Part shown: positions 46,264 through 57,120 of the stretch, in pieces | Layout: each line of letters opens with the position of its first letter | Position numbering within the stretch: the stretch's first letter is position 1 | NCBI GenBank assembly: GCA_963854735.1 | Contig: OY978100.1 | Coordinates: 1,116,001-1,180,000, forward strand | DNA: 64,000 bases | Source of the DNA: Marvania coccoides | Lineage: Eukaryota > Chlorophyta > Trebouxiophyceae > Chlorellales > Chlorellaceae | Reading direction: 5' to 3' | The notes under the pieces: model-generated | Told to the model about the DNA's origin: nothing | Seen by the model: only the letters and a program-made list of their open reading frames with translations | Database searches by the model: none | Translations under genes and position numbers: made by a program

Positions 46264-47588
46264 ATGCTGGCCGCATATACACCAACCTTCGGGCGCCCCA
46301 GGATGCCTCCCACCAGGCTGGGCGTGGTGGTCGCCATGACTATAATTCTGATTCTAGGTGCGTTCCGAGCGCTTCACACGACCCCCCACGCCTCCAAGCA
46401 ACTCTTCTGAACATATTCGTTTCTCTCCGCAGCTGCGGGCATCAATTCGGTGATTCCCCAGGGGTCTGGCAGCAAAAAGAACAGTTCGCCCGCCCCTCGC
46501 CAGCTGTCCACCACCTCCGAGAACGGCAGGCTGCGCGCGGAGGGCGAGGACAATGAAGGCCGCGCCGCGCGCCGCATTTTCGTGGTGGGGTGTGGGCACT
46601 CTGGCACTAGCTTGCTGTTTCGTTCCATCGGAAATATGCGGGGAGTGCGCTGCCTGAAGAAAGAAACGGCGTTGTTTGTGAAGAACACGGGGGGCGACGA
46701 CCGGCTGCGCGCCGTGATGTCCGACTGGGACAACCTGGCCCGCCGTGGGAACTACAGCGCATGGGTAGAAAAGACGCCGAGGGTAATACCCACAAATTTT
46801 TGTGCACAACAAATAAACTATTTTCTGTGTTTTTGCTGTTTGCAAATCTTTCTAGCGGGGATAGTCTTCAAATATTTTATATACCTCTCTCACTCCATTT
46901 CCCTCCCTCCCATTTCCTTGTGCAGCACGTACACCACCTGGCCAAGATGTTTGAGCTGGACCCCACCACCCGCGTCATCTTCATCCATCGAGACGGCAGG
47001 GACGTGGCAGCCTCATTCAAGGCGCGGGGCTACAGTTGGGAGAAGTCGGTGAGCAGGTGGGTGGAGGACAACGCCGCGGCGGAGCCATTTTTGGACAAAA
47101 CAGACCCCAAAACAGTGCTGGCGGTGGGGTTCGAAGAGTTGACCACGTCGGGCGGCGTGCTGCGCATGTTGCGCCGCGTGGCTTCCTTCCTGGAGCTCAG
47201 CGCCACGGAGCCGGAGCTGGCGCTGGCGCTGCTGCCTGGCACGCGGGAGCGGCAGTACCAGGAGTATTGCACAAGCTACGCCAACGATGCAGAGAAGCTC
47301 TCCGACCTGGCGGCTTCGTTAGTTGAAGTGCTGGCAGGGAAAGAGGCGCCGGTGAACGCGGAACCCAGCGATGAAGCGGAGAAGGCGCGCAGTGCGACGT
47401 ACGTGAAGCACAACGCGTTCAGGACGTGGCAGATGGCGCAGGCGTGGGCGGAAATTCCAGTGCCTAAAGAAAGGAATTTGACTAGGGAGGAGGAGCGGTA
47501 CTTCTTTGGGAGGGAGGACGTGAGGCGGCTCATGAAGCGGTTTGGGTACCCTGCGTCTGCGACCGCTGATAAGGACGCTACTGAGTAG
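46264..47588 (+). CDS. Golgi-type sulfotransferase, type II membrane protein
   Basis: Three exons (46264-46357, 46433-46782, 46926-47588) encode 368 residues. A single membrane anchor near the N-terminus (LGVVVAMTIILILAAGI) gives a type II topology. The PAPS-binding loop is RRIFVVGCGHSGTSLLFRSI, close to the 5'-phosphosulfate motif, and the 3'-phosphate motif is RVIFIHRDGRDVAASFKARG. YSAWVEKTPRHVHHL, joined across intron 2, is the conserved 'W-K-x-P' strand. The enzyme should transfer sulfate from PAPS to a carbohydrate or protein in the Golgi; algae make sulfated cell-wall and matrix polysaccharides, so that is a likely use (inference). Introns are GT-AG. TGTAA lies at 47668. Confidence 0.87.
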
Positions 47589-48323
47589 ACTAATAAGGAA
47601 TCAATTAATAAGGAATTTGGGCGCTGAGCTGAACCAAGAATGTATCAATTTAATAATGATTATCAGTTGTAAAACCAAACGGATTTCGTGCATGGATAAT
47701 TTATAATTTATATAGTCAAGTAATCGTTTTGATAACGAGGATAAGAAAGATCATCTTTAAGATGTCCTTTCCTTGGAATATTTCATACAGACATAAATAC
47801 ATACATTACCAACAACAACAAAAAAAGCCAGCAAAAAATTCGAAGCTGCTTCAAGCCATGAACAGCGACACTTCTTACCGCCCGAAGCTGCGCCGTGCGC
47901 CCTCTCGCCGGCAGCAGGCAGCCAGGGACACTTGCGCCAGGGACACTTGCGCGCAAGCGCAAGGCAGCTTCTCCGTGGCTGGAGGATGGCGAAGGGGCGA
48001 GCTCTGGGGACGAAGTGGAGTGCGGGATGAAAAAGAAAGCTGCGGAGGGCGGCGGGGAGGGCAGCCACGGGGAGGGCAGTCGTGGGGGTGCTCTGCAGAT
48101 GGATGGACATCTGCCTGGCACTCCCGCTTTCCCAGTGCGAAACGACGCTCCTCCGCAGCGGGGCGCACCTCCCGCATGGGAGAAACAGTGTGCAGCGAGC
48201 TCACTGTTGAAATGAGAAGGAGACAAAAGCCCACAATGGGGTCCCACTCCAAGCTCGGAAAGTGGTGGTTTGCTGCTGTGGTTGGGTGCCCATTGTGCAC
48301 GGTCATTTTTTGCATTTACGTAA
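47589..48323. other. Unassigned region with weak coding signal
   Basis: 735 bases. A plus-strand frame from about 47895 to 48215 reads RKRKAASPWLEDGEGASSGD with a Lys/Glu/Gly-rich continuation and could be a small gene or part of one. Two overlapping frames are equally open, so I do not call a gene. A 15-base direct repeat (AGGGACACTTGCGCC / AGGGACACTTGCGCG) lies at about 47923 and 47938. Confidence 0.4.
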
Positions 48324-48720
48324 TTACCATGATATTTTACCATCGTCACGAATCACTTGAGCCAACCAAATGTCCTTCTGGGTAATGGTGACACGCTTGG
48401 CGTGGATGGCCCCCAAGTTTGCATCTTGGAACACGTCAACATGGAACGCCTCTGCAGCTCCTGAAGCGCCGAGATGGTGGCGCTCTGGAAGCGCGCATCG
48501 GCCTTGAAATCCTGGACGATTTCACGCACTAAGCGCTGGAAGGGCAAATTGCGGATGAGCAGCTCGGTGGATTTTTGGTACCTGCGGATTTCGCGCAGCG
48601 CCACGGCGCCTGGGCGGAAACGGTGTGGCTTTCTTTGCGGCGCCGGCCGCGCCGGCCTGCTCTTTTTGCTTATTTTCTTCCTCGTCCCCCCTCTCCAGCG
48701 TCTGCACCAGCAGCAGCGGT
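48324..48720 (-). pseudogene. Histone H3 variant (CENH3-like), frameshifted
   Basis: The minus strand reads [20 protein letters not shown], then [20 protein letters not shown] and [19 protein letters not shown]: an unmistakable H3 core from the end of the tail through helix 2. At 48457-48458 one base is missing, and the homology continues one frame over: [20 protein letters not shown], then [13 protein letters not shown]. The end then departs from the usual RRIRGE. Upstream, a Lys/Arg/Pro-rich tail ([15 protein letters not shown]) has no ATG in frame; a Gly/Ala-rich segment continues in another frame, again offset by one base. Changes in loop 1 and the C-terminus, and the atypical tail, fit a centromeric or other divergent variant more than canonical H3. 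Either a young pseudogene or a live gene with base-calling errors. Confidence 0.75.
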
Positions 48721-48869
48721 CGCTGTGCCGGTAGCACCCCCGGCTCCTACAACGTTAACGGGGGCCTGCCCATCAGCAGCGCCAGGCTCTTTTGCACTAG
48801 ACTTGAGGTCCCTTGCGAAGGCAGCCTGCACATAAATGCACGGATAAATGCACATGGATGAAAATAATA

Positions 48870-49247
48870 ATGGCGAGCTCGCATGAGGCGCGGCCAAAAG
48901 CGGCGCTGAGCCTGCAGCTGTGCAAACTGATTTCGGGCGCAGAGGGGCGCAAGGCTGGGCTGGCGCTGGTGCTGGAGTGGGAGCTGGGAGCTGTGAGCGC
49001 AGAGGAAGCGAGCTGCAGCATCATCAAATTCTTTGATGACACGGAGGGTGCAGGTGTGATTTTTTTGTTGGTTGCGTACCACACTTTATTAAAATTTATT
49101 TAATCTGGTTTTATCTTCCTTTCAGAAGTGCGGAGGTTTGAAGTGGATGCAGACGCAGGCGCAGGCGCCGTGGAGCTGCGACTGGTAGGCGGCAGGACGG
49201 TGAAGGCGCTCCAAGCTGCCACCGTGAAGCTGCTGAAGGAGCTCTAA
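48870..49247 (+). CDS. Small protein of unknown function
   Basis: Two exons (48870-49053 and 49126-49247) joined by a clean GT-AG intron in phase encode 101 residues. The sequence is LSLQLCKLISGAEGRKAGLA, then LVLEWELGAVSAEEASCSII, then KFFDDTEGAEVRRFEVDADA and a C-terminal helix VKALQAATVKLLKEL. It is a soluble alpha/beta protein with no signal or membrane segment. I do not recognise the family. It starts almost on top of the 5' side of the H3-like region on the other strand, so the two may share or contest a promoter. An additional 5' exon cannot be excluded. Confidence 0.6.
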
Positions 49248-49464
49248 AAACAGTTGGTTTTGAATGAGATACGCATTAAAGACCTTGGCAATAATATTCC
49301 GTAAAAACCAGGTCCCATTTCCATCTGGGGAGGTTACGAGAAGAATTTCGCGGTCGAGGAGTCGTCTCGACACCGCAATTTTCAAAAAAAAAAAAAAAAA
49401 AACGTCGCGCGAATGGTTCACCTTAATTTATTGAAATAAAAACGCCAGAACAAACCACAACAAC

Positions 49465-51710
49465 ATGGCGGCAGACCTCGCAGCTCTGTGCCGCCAAGCT
49501 GGAGACAAGATTCATCTCAACAGGGAAAAGGCCCTGAACGCAATCGAGCATGCGGTAGACTCAGATGATTTCGCAAACACCGGCGATTCGCGGGAGGCTC
49601 TGCAAAGCGGCGCCCAAACCATGGTGAGCTCTGATCAATGGGAGCATCGTCTAGGCGGCCTCCGCATCGCGCGCCTTCTCGTATCCAAGCGCGCGGCAGA
49701 TGATGATTTTGTAGAGGCCGCCATCGGGATGTGCGACACCCTGCTGGAGGACCGGGAGGTGCGGGTTCGGCTGGCGGTGGGTGAGCTGCTGAGAGTGCTG
49801 TGCGAGGCTCGAGGGGTGGCCGTGTGGCACGCCGCCAGCGACCGCATCCTCTCCAGCATCAGAGAGAACTTTGTGAGTTTCTTCGAGCGGTGGCTGTTTT
49901 TAGTTTGATAGTTACTGTTAGGAATATTCCTTTCTTTTTGTCGGTGGGATTATTTATTTTGAAAAAAACTACTTTTATACAGCTTGAAAATTTATTCACA
50001 ACCTCGATATTTGCAATCCGCACGCAGGATAGAGACACGGCGGAGCCCTCTGGGCAAGCCCTGCCCTCTTTCTCCTCTCCAGCAGCTCCCGCTGGCGACC
50101 AAGCGCCTCCGTCGGCAATCACGGCTCTGCTGCAGCGCTCCTACCGGGTGGAGCCTCCCGGGGTGGGGGACATGCGGCACGGCACGGAGGGGTGGAAGTG
50201 CCTGGAGACCTCTTTCCGCGCGCTGCAGAATGCCATGGAGGGCTGCGGGGCGGCGTTTGCTCCATGCCTGGACCCCCCGCTGCTGGCGCTGATCTACAAA
50301 GCGCTGCTGCACCCTAATCGCTTCGTGCGCGAGGCCTGCCACTTTATCCTCGGCTCCGTGTGCACGCTGCTGCAGCCGGCGCAGCTGGAGGCCCACGGTC
50401 CTGAAATTGCCAACAAACTCGGCTTGGGGCTGAGTGACAACTGGAGTCAGGTGCGGTACGCCGCCAGCGTGGCTGCCCGCACCTTTCTCCTGGCTGCGGA
50501 GCCCTGCCGTGACACTGTACTGCCGTTGGTACTGCCTCACCTGTGCTTGAACCGCTACTACGTGGCGGAGGGCGTTCGGTTGTACTCGCAAGAGACATGG
50601 CAGCTGGTGGTGGGGGAGGAGGGTCGCGCGTGGGTGGCGCGGTGCGCCCCATCGGTAGTTTCCTACTACGTTGAGCAGAGCAAGGCGAACAACCACGCCG
50701 TTCGCGAGGCTGCGTGCGCCTGCATTGCAGAGCTCATGTGCAAGGTGGATAAGGCAGCGGTGGGCCCGCACGTGCCCCGACTGTTGCGTGCGTTACTGGC
50801 GTGCTTCCGCGACGCCTCGTGGCCGGTGCGGGACGCGGCGTGCGTGGCGTGCGGACGCTGCGTGCAGGCGTTTCCCGAAGAAAGCAGGGAAGTGCTGGAC
50901 AAGCTGTACGACCTGTGGTTTGCGCACCTGTGGGACAACATCTTCAGCGTGCGGGAGGACTCGGCGGTGGCGCTGGCGGACGCGGCGCGAGCCTACGGCG
51001 ATGAGGCAGTGGCAAAAATCACCGCAAAAGTGGATGAAATGCTGCCCATGGCGAAGAACCAAGCCCCCGACAGCAAGGCGCGCGGGGGGATGGAGAATAC
51101 CACGCTGTTTGGGGTCGCAGCGCAGCGTGCACAGCAGGCCAACGACCCTGGACTGCACACCGACAAGACGATGTTTTCTTGCGGCTCTCTGGCGCCAAAA
51201 CTGCAGCGCGGAGGGGATGGGTGCATGGACCACGGGTTTGCACGGCCCAAGGAGCCGTGGGAGGCCACCGACGGCGCCATTTATATGGTCAGAGAGCTGG
51301 CAGAGGTGGCCCCGTCTGAGGTGCCGAGATTTCTGCCTGGCCTGGCAGAGGCAGCCCGCCTCACGCACTTCTCGCACTGCCTGAACCTGCAGGAGACGCT
51401 GTGGAAGGCGCTGCCGGTGATAGCGCGCCGCATCGGCAAGAAAGCCTTCAAACCTTTCTTGGAGGAGTTCATTGCCCCGATGTTTGCTGGGCTGGGGTGC
51501 GGGCACAGGCTGTGCGAGGCGGCGGCGGGGCAGTGCATTGGACAGCTGCGGGACCTGATTGGGCCTGGCATCTTTGAGGGCAGGCTGAATGAGGAGCAGC
51601 GGGGGTTGTTGAGGAGCTCGCCGGACGTGCCGCCACCCAAAGGACCGCTCGCAGGCGGCGGGCTGGGGGGCAGCTACCCTATGGGGGCGACCACAGAGCT
51701 GAGGGTGTAA
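49465..51710 (+). CDS. HEAT/ARM-repeat protein
   Basis: Exons 49465-49872 and 50028-51710 encode 696 residues. Repeated two-helix units fill the protein, for example EHRLGGLRIARLLVSKRAAD, LLHPNRFVREACHFILGSV, NNHAVREAACACIAELMCK, FRDASWPVRDAACVACGRCV and SVREDSAVALADAARAYGDE, each with the Asp/Arg and Val/Ala pattern of HEAT repeats. It is a scaffold of the importin/PP2A-A type but lacks features that would place it in one. Similar single-copy ARM-repeat proteins occur in plants without a known role. The intron is GT-AG, phase 0. Start at 49465 gives MAADLAALCRQAG. Confidence 0.85.
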
Positions 51711-52247
51711 TGCTTTGCGCTATATTGTGATTTGAATATTATTAATAATTGAATACAGCTGCTGTGGCTCTTGGCAAAAAGATGAATTTCCTCAGGAAGG
51801 AAACTTTCTCTTCTCCTTTTAAAACTGAAATTTTAAATCATCGCCATGGACTGGCGGGGATAAAATGTTCATCGAAAATTCAGGTCCATATTTCAAGAAA
51901 CGCGCAACTGATGAGCTGCACGGAGTATGGCTCAACCTGACGTTCATGTGCCCCGATTTTGCCAATTTCGCCAGCATGTATAGACTGTAAGTGAAGCAAC
52001 AATGATGCAACTGCAACACACGCCGGCGATTGCATACTACGTGTTTCGTTCCCTTTCTGCTTGCATGCCCCTCCAATTCAAACAATTTAAGCAAGAATTT
52101 CAGCACATAATCAAGTTCAAGTTCAAAGGTTTGCATTATTTCTCAGAAAACAACGCGGGGAGAGACATTTCGCATTCACCGCTGCCAATTAGTAAAGACT
52201 AGTTCCTAAAGATTGTTAAAAGAAAATGCATTGCACACATGTCCAAT
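51711..52247. other. Intergenic, convergent
   Basis: 537 AT-rich bases between 3' ends. No gene seen. Confidence 0.6.
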
Positions 52248-53679
52248 TCAATCCTTCTCAGCAGCCAGCACGTGTCGCTCCAAAAACCCAATCACCGCGG
52301 CGTTGAACTCCGCGGGCGCCTCCTCCATCGGCACGTGCCCACAATCGACCTCGACAAACTCTGTTATTTTGGAGCCGCCGCTGGGCCGCGCGCGCAGAAT
52401 CTCCGCCAGCGCCCTCGCGTTCCCGGTCAACGCGCCATCGTGCAGGCCTTGCACCACCAACACAGGGACTGCCACTCGTTCGTAATCATAGTGCAGCGGC
52501 AAAGTGAAGGCTCGGAGGTTCAACAGCGCGGCCCTGTCCCAGTCCTGCGCTTTCAGCGGGCGGAGGTAGCCCTCGGTGGCCTCCTGCAGCGCCGCCGCCG
52601 CCGCGGCCTCCCACCACTCCGAGGAAGGAAGCATTTTTGGGTCCACCTCCTCGTTCCCGCCAAAACTTTCTTCCGTCGCCTGCAGAATCGATGGCGGCTC
52701 GTCCATGGAGGAGGCTGTAGAGGGGTGCGGAGTGAACCCCAGCTCGCCCGCTGCCACCCTGTCCCGCTGTTTCAGCAGCTGCCGCCTGACATACCTTAGC
52801 CCAGCAATGTCCGACTGCAGCACCGCGCGGGTGAACAGGAAGCGGAGCTGCCCTCCAAATGTGATGCGGCGCTGCAAGGAGTGCTCGGGGGTGGAAGGCA
52901 AGGCGGGGGCTACGAGCGCCAGCGCCTTCACCTGGGATGGGCGCTGCTTCTGAAGTTCCAGGGCCACCAGGGCGCCTGCAGAGTGGCCCACCACCACCAC
53001 GGGACCAATAACCAGCGCATCGAGCAGCCCTGCGAAGCAAAGCGCAGTTTGAAGGGCGTTTAGAACGAGAGCACTGCTTGGAAAAGCCGGCCGGCATCAG
53101 AAGAAATAAATAATCTGTGGTATTAAAAGAAAAGGGCTTGCCTGTAGCGAGGCGCACGCTGCCATCCAACTCATAGGGGTTGAACTGCAGCGCCTGCCCG
53201 GGCTCTCTCCATCGCAGCGGGCGCTCCGACAGCCCAAAAGGCGGTCGATCAAACGAAACTATCCGACACCCGGTGGCGGTAGCGATGGCTGCAGCGTTCG
53301 CACGCCAGGAGAACGTGCTGGCGTTGAAGCCGTGGAGCAGCAGCAGGGTGGGGGCGCCCGGCTTGGTGGCAGGGGTGTCTTTGTAGTGCAAATTAACGCC
53401 AGAGATGTCAATAAACATGCCATCGTCGTCGGCGAGAGCAGAGGGTGGCAGTGTGCTGCGGGGGTGTGCTGCTGCCACCGCAACTTCGTCTTCGATGCCC
53501 AGCACCGGTAGAATGAGGTCCTCGACCCAAGGAAGCGTGGTGCGTTGAATTTGAGCGGTGATGGCCTCCAGCAGCTGGACGTCCTTCCGGAGTGTAGCCC
53601 TGCACGTTGCAATTATACGTGGCCCATATCGCAACGATTTGAAGCAAGGCTGCTTTGTAAAGGAGGCCGTGGCTAGCAT
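52248..53679 (-). CDS. Alpha/beta hydrolase, probably plastid
   Basis: Exons 53151-53679 and 52248-53029 encode 436 residues. The fold is complete: oxyanion strand TLLLLHGFNASTFSWR, CRIVSFDRPPFGLSERPLRW, the nucleophile elbow VVVVGHSAGALVALEL (Ser in GHSAG), acid residue in VPVLVVQGLHDGALTGNA, and the catalytic His in VEVDCGHVPMEEAPAEF. The N-terminal 60 residues (MLATASFTKQPCF...) are basic and hydroxylated and may target a plastid. A 110-residue lid between core strands has low-complexity Ala. Class could be esterase, lipase or pheophytinase-like; I cannot decide. The intron (53030-53150) has a GC donor (CAG|GCAAGC) and splits TG-LLDAL in phase. Confidence 0.9.
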
Positions 53680-54728
53680 TTTTGTTGGGTGGATCAAAAC
53701 TTCAATCAAGTAAAAACCACAAGGACGCGTTTCGTATTCAAAATATTAACGAATTGCACGCAATTACAGCATGTCAAAGAGTGTATTACATACGAGCAAT
53801 GAAAAAAATGCCAAATTCATTTCGGTTTGAGCTACTTTTTGTCTGCAGCTGGAAAGAACTGGCAAAGGGGATGCATGAGCTGTGGATGTTGGGGGATGAA
53901 GTGCATTGCAAAGGGGGAAGAAGATTGCTGGTTGGGTAAATATATACCCTTTCCGACCCATGCTCGATATGCAACGATACCTTTGCAGCCAGTTGTTATT
54001 GCCCGCCGTCGGTACTGCGCTGGAGCAGCCCAGCTCTTCTTCCCGTTGTGGAGGGGTGACTTGGCCCCTTTCCGAGGGTTCGCACTGGCGTCCAGGGGGG
54101 AAAGTGTAGTGCCAGCTTTGATGTACTGGAGGAAGGACACAACGACTCTCCCCCCTCCCGCCACCCAACAGAAAATTCCCTTCCCGAATGAGGGAAGAGA
54201 GAAGGAGGACTCCTGCGCGCCTGGAGTGGCTCAATTGCTGTACGCTGTTTCTTAATTCTAGAGCTGTGTGCAAGTGACTTTTACAAAATAAGCCTTCGTC
54301 CACGAAATACAATAACTTTGAGGAATTCCATTAGAAACGTGCTCATGCCTTATTATTCCTTATTGAGCCGTAAGATAAACGTATGAATACATGCCCAAAG
54401 GCCTTGTGGTACTTTGCATGGTTGAAAAGGGGTATAAAAGGAGCTATTTCCCAAATTGAAATAGAGTTACGGAGAATGGTGGGTACACGACGCCCTACCG
54501 TGTGTTGAAAGATTCACCACCAGGGCGCCAATTATGAAGGAGAAAAAACTCAAATGAAATGAGCATCGAAGAAAAAGAGAACAGTTAATCACGTTTGGAA
54601 GGGGGAAACTGGTGTAGAAAAGGGACCGGGAAAAAAATGCCGACGATGGTAGGCTTTATTGGAGAAGAGGACGACAATCCTCCAGGCAAAAAAATTGTCG
54701 CATAATTTGATGCAGCGCTGACTAGTGC
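53680..54728. other. Gene-poor region
   Basis: 1,049 bases with no long open frame of convincing composition. There is a TATA-like GGGTATAAAAGGAG at about 54430-54443, oriented on plus, not followed by an obvious gene. Confidence 0.5.
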
Positions 54729-55142
54729 TCAATGGTGCCGCAAGCGTCTGCTGTAAGCACTCAATTTTCTGCCACTGGGCAGCTCGTCGTCGTTCGTCAC
54801 CTGCTCTGCTGCTTCAAACACCATCCCCTCGTCATCATTGTCGTCAAGATCCATAGTTTGATCTTCGATCTCATCGTCTTCCGCGTCGTAAAATGAGGTG
54901 GCGGGTTGGGCATGATCATTTGAATCCTCTACAGCGGAACCTCCCAAGGCCCCGTCTTTGACCGCCGCAAATTTGTTATCGTGGCCGCTGGTGGTGATGG
55001 CGGTGTCGCGCTCGGAATCAAGCGCTGCTTGCAAGGAGAATGCCCATCGGTCTTCACTAAAGTTAAAAATTCTTGCTTCGGCAGGCAGCACTGCAGAGGG
55101 CGGGAGCACAGCGTCAGCGACTTGAAATGTGTTGCATGCCAT
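54729..55142 (-). CDS. Acidic hypothetical protein
   Basis: An open frame of 137 residues from ATG at 55142 (open further upstream to about 55232). It is Asp/Glu-rich in the second half (YDAEDDEIEDQTMDLDDNDD, then EGMVFEAAEQVTNDDELP) and ends in a basic tail, SGRKLSAYSRRLRHH. No domain recognised. It lies beside the inverted-repeat element in the least gene-dense part of the window, so it may be a gene fragment. Codon composition is compatible with coding but not decisive. Confidence 0.4.
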   Translation of the reverse strand: MACNTFQVADAVLPPSAVLPAEARIFNFSEDRWAFSLQAALDSERDTAITTSGHDNKFAAVKDGALGGSAVEDSNDHAQPATSFYDAEDDEIEDQTMDLDDNDDEGMVFEAAEQVTNDDELPSGRKLSAYSRRLRHH

Positions 55143-55232
55143 GTCAGGAGCAGACAGCAAACTCACCGAAGCTGGCAACCACGAATAGCGCGTGGAGCGA
55201 GCACAACAGCGGTGGTCTCCGCATCGCTGCAA

Positions 55233-55527
55233 CGCTGGAACTCAGCCCGAAAATAAACTATTTAGACTTTACCCACTTTACTAAAATAGGCAAATTATTG
55301 TTTCTCACCCAATGAGAGTCCTTTTTACTTGTTAGTGTCGGTTGGCGCGCGTTTTTTTTGGTAACTGGTAGCTACCACCTATAGAGTAGAATATGTATTA
55401 TTTGACACCTGACCTCTCGCCTCCCACATGCCCCCCTACCTCCACCTCCACCCCCACCTGCCCCAGCATCAGGGATCGGCTAAAACCTCACCCCCCCTTT
55501 CTATAGGGGCAATTTATTGCCCCGTCA
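55233..55527. other. Intergenic
   Basis: 295 bases; C-rich stretch around 55420-55495 (CCCCACCTGCCCC). Nothing else seen. Confidence 0.5.
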
Positions 55528-57120
55528 GCTCTGGTGGAGGCTGTGGTTAGTTTCCTAAGGCTTCCTAAGAAATTTTCTTAGGAAGCCAAAGTTCCTCCTA
55601 AGCAAGACGCAGGGTGAAACCGTCTCCTAAGGAGTCCCTTAGGTGCACCTTCAAAAACTTAGGAAACACTGGCAGAGGCAATTTTGGTGGCGCGGGGCTG
55701 GAAATGGGGTTTTCCGTCGGTTCTGCTGCGTGACGATACCTCGTTCCATGCAGAAGATGACATTTGACCGGGAAACTTGGTGCTTGATTTCAGACATCTA
55801 ATTTGATCAAGTTCTGCTCTGTTCGCTCTTCCCAATCTTTCTCGGTTTCCAATAGCTATTTGGTATATTTCCATCTTATTGTAATTGGTTTAAGCCACTT
55901 GCATGTCTAAAAATGCAAGTGCTCCGCCCTATGTACCTCAGCTTGCAGCGGTACGCGAGGGAGCTGGAGTGAAAGATAGGCGCTGTGCAATGATAACCGG
56001 GTATTTTTATAATACGACAAAGTGTTCTGGTGGATTAGGCATACGCCACAGGGCATGATAACCAATATTCTGCATTTCTGATGTTTGCTAACTGTCACTC
56101 TCAACTCTCCTCCACATACAGGGACTTGCAGATCCAACCGCACCGTGCGCTAGGCAAGCTATTGAATATTGAAAAAGCCGGCAACTTGGCGGAGAACATG
56201 GCGAGTTTCTCTGACTAGCAATTTACATGACATTAACGGTTAGCAACTCATGTTTCTTCCTTCCTGCTTATTCTGCAGGCGTTTCCAGCGTTATGACTGC
56301 AAGTTGTATAGAGTGCACGTGCTTCAAGGAGTCAACATCTTTTCAGCACTCCGACCCCTGTATTTTTTTTTAAGGTGTGGGCCAACCATAGGTAAGTAAG
56401 GCTCTTCCTCGCACGCCCTCCAATCCAGTTGATGCAAATATAGACCCTGATTTAGAGTACGTGTACGGGGGTGGCCACGAGCGCCATCTGCGTATAGGCG
56501 ACGGCCTGAAGAGTGAGTGACGAGCTGCAAAAATGCTAACGGCGGAAATTAATTACAAAGTTGGTAGTTGACTTTTTTTTTGAGAACTTGCAGAGGGTCA
56601 CCACTACGTGAAGGCAGGATTGTTGCTGCTTGGGCTCCTTTTCATAATATATATATTATTATTTTTTTGTCTAAGTCCAGAAATCAGATTATTTCATAAG
56701 ACCTCGCTTCCTCATTGCTGATTGATTCATTTATTGATTCATTTATTGCTATTACATTAGAATGCTGCATGTCGATACTACTAGTACAACTGTATTGTGG
56801 GTACAACTGCAGCCGGGAGGCTGGGGAGCCATGTAACAATATATATTTCCTAAGGCGTTCCTAAGGTCACCTAAGAAATACCCCCTTAGGAGATATCTTA
56901 GGAAAAAAGTGATCCTAAGAAAAATCTTAGGAAAAACCTTAGGAAAAATCCTGGTTTCTTAGGAAAAAATGGCGTTTTTCTTAGGAGCAGCTTTTTCCTA
57001 AGGTTTTTCTTAGGAGCGTTCCTTAGCAACCCGTTGCATTCAACCAAGAAATCATTTCTTAGGAAACAGGCGTTCCTAAGGAAAATTTCTTAGGAAATTG
57101 AAGTTTACCTCCACCAGAGC
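55528..57120. mobile_element. 1.6-kb inverted-repeat element with CTTAGG/CCTAAG arrays
   Basis: The ends are GCTCTGGTGGAGG at 55528-55540 and its exact reverse complement at 57108-57120. Inverted similarity continues inward for some 50-60 bases (TTTCCTAAG, AAATTTT, CTTAGGAA, GCC). Behind each end lie dense arrays of the palindrome-related words CCTAAG and CTTAGG: 7 in 55550-55670 and 15 in 56849-57100. GTCA flanks the left end (55524-55527) and recurs one base past the right end (57122-57125), a possible target duplication. The core (55680-56840) has no transposase frame. This looks like a non-autonomous DNA transposon (MITE-like or Foldback type, from the long repetitive inverted ends). The superfamily is not clear. 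Confidence 0.65.
56124..56516 (+). other. Exon-like segments inside the element
   Basis: Three stretches look like spliced exons. An AG-bounded segment after ACATACAG reads LQIQPHRALGKLLNIEKAGN to about 56218. The next, after TTCTGCAG, reads RFQRYDCKLYRVHVLQG to a GTAAGT donor at about 56391. The third, after AATCCAG, reads ANIDPDLEYVYGGGHERHLR to a GTGAGT donor at about 56512. They could be fragments of a host gene captured by the element, or remains of its own gene. The junction phases do not all close, so no protein is proposed. Confidence 0.3.

Noticed and set aside
47729..48385. A 218-codon plus-strand open frame
   Set aside because: Its end runs through the H3 homology on the other strand and its composition (Cys, Arg, Trp, Ser) looks like a shadow; an overlapping frame is at least as good.
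54430..54443. TATA box
   Set aside because: A good match, but no gene follows on plus within a reasonable distance.
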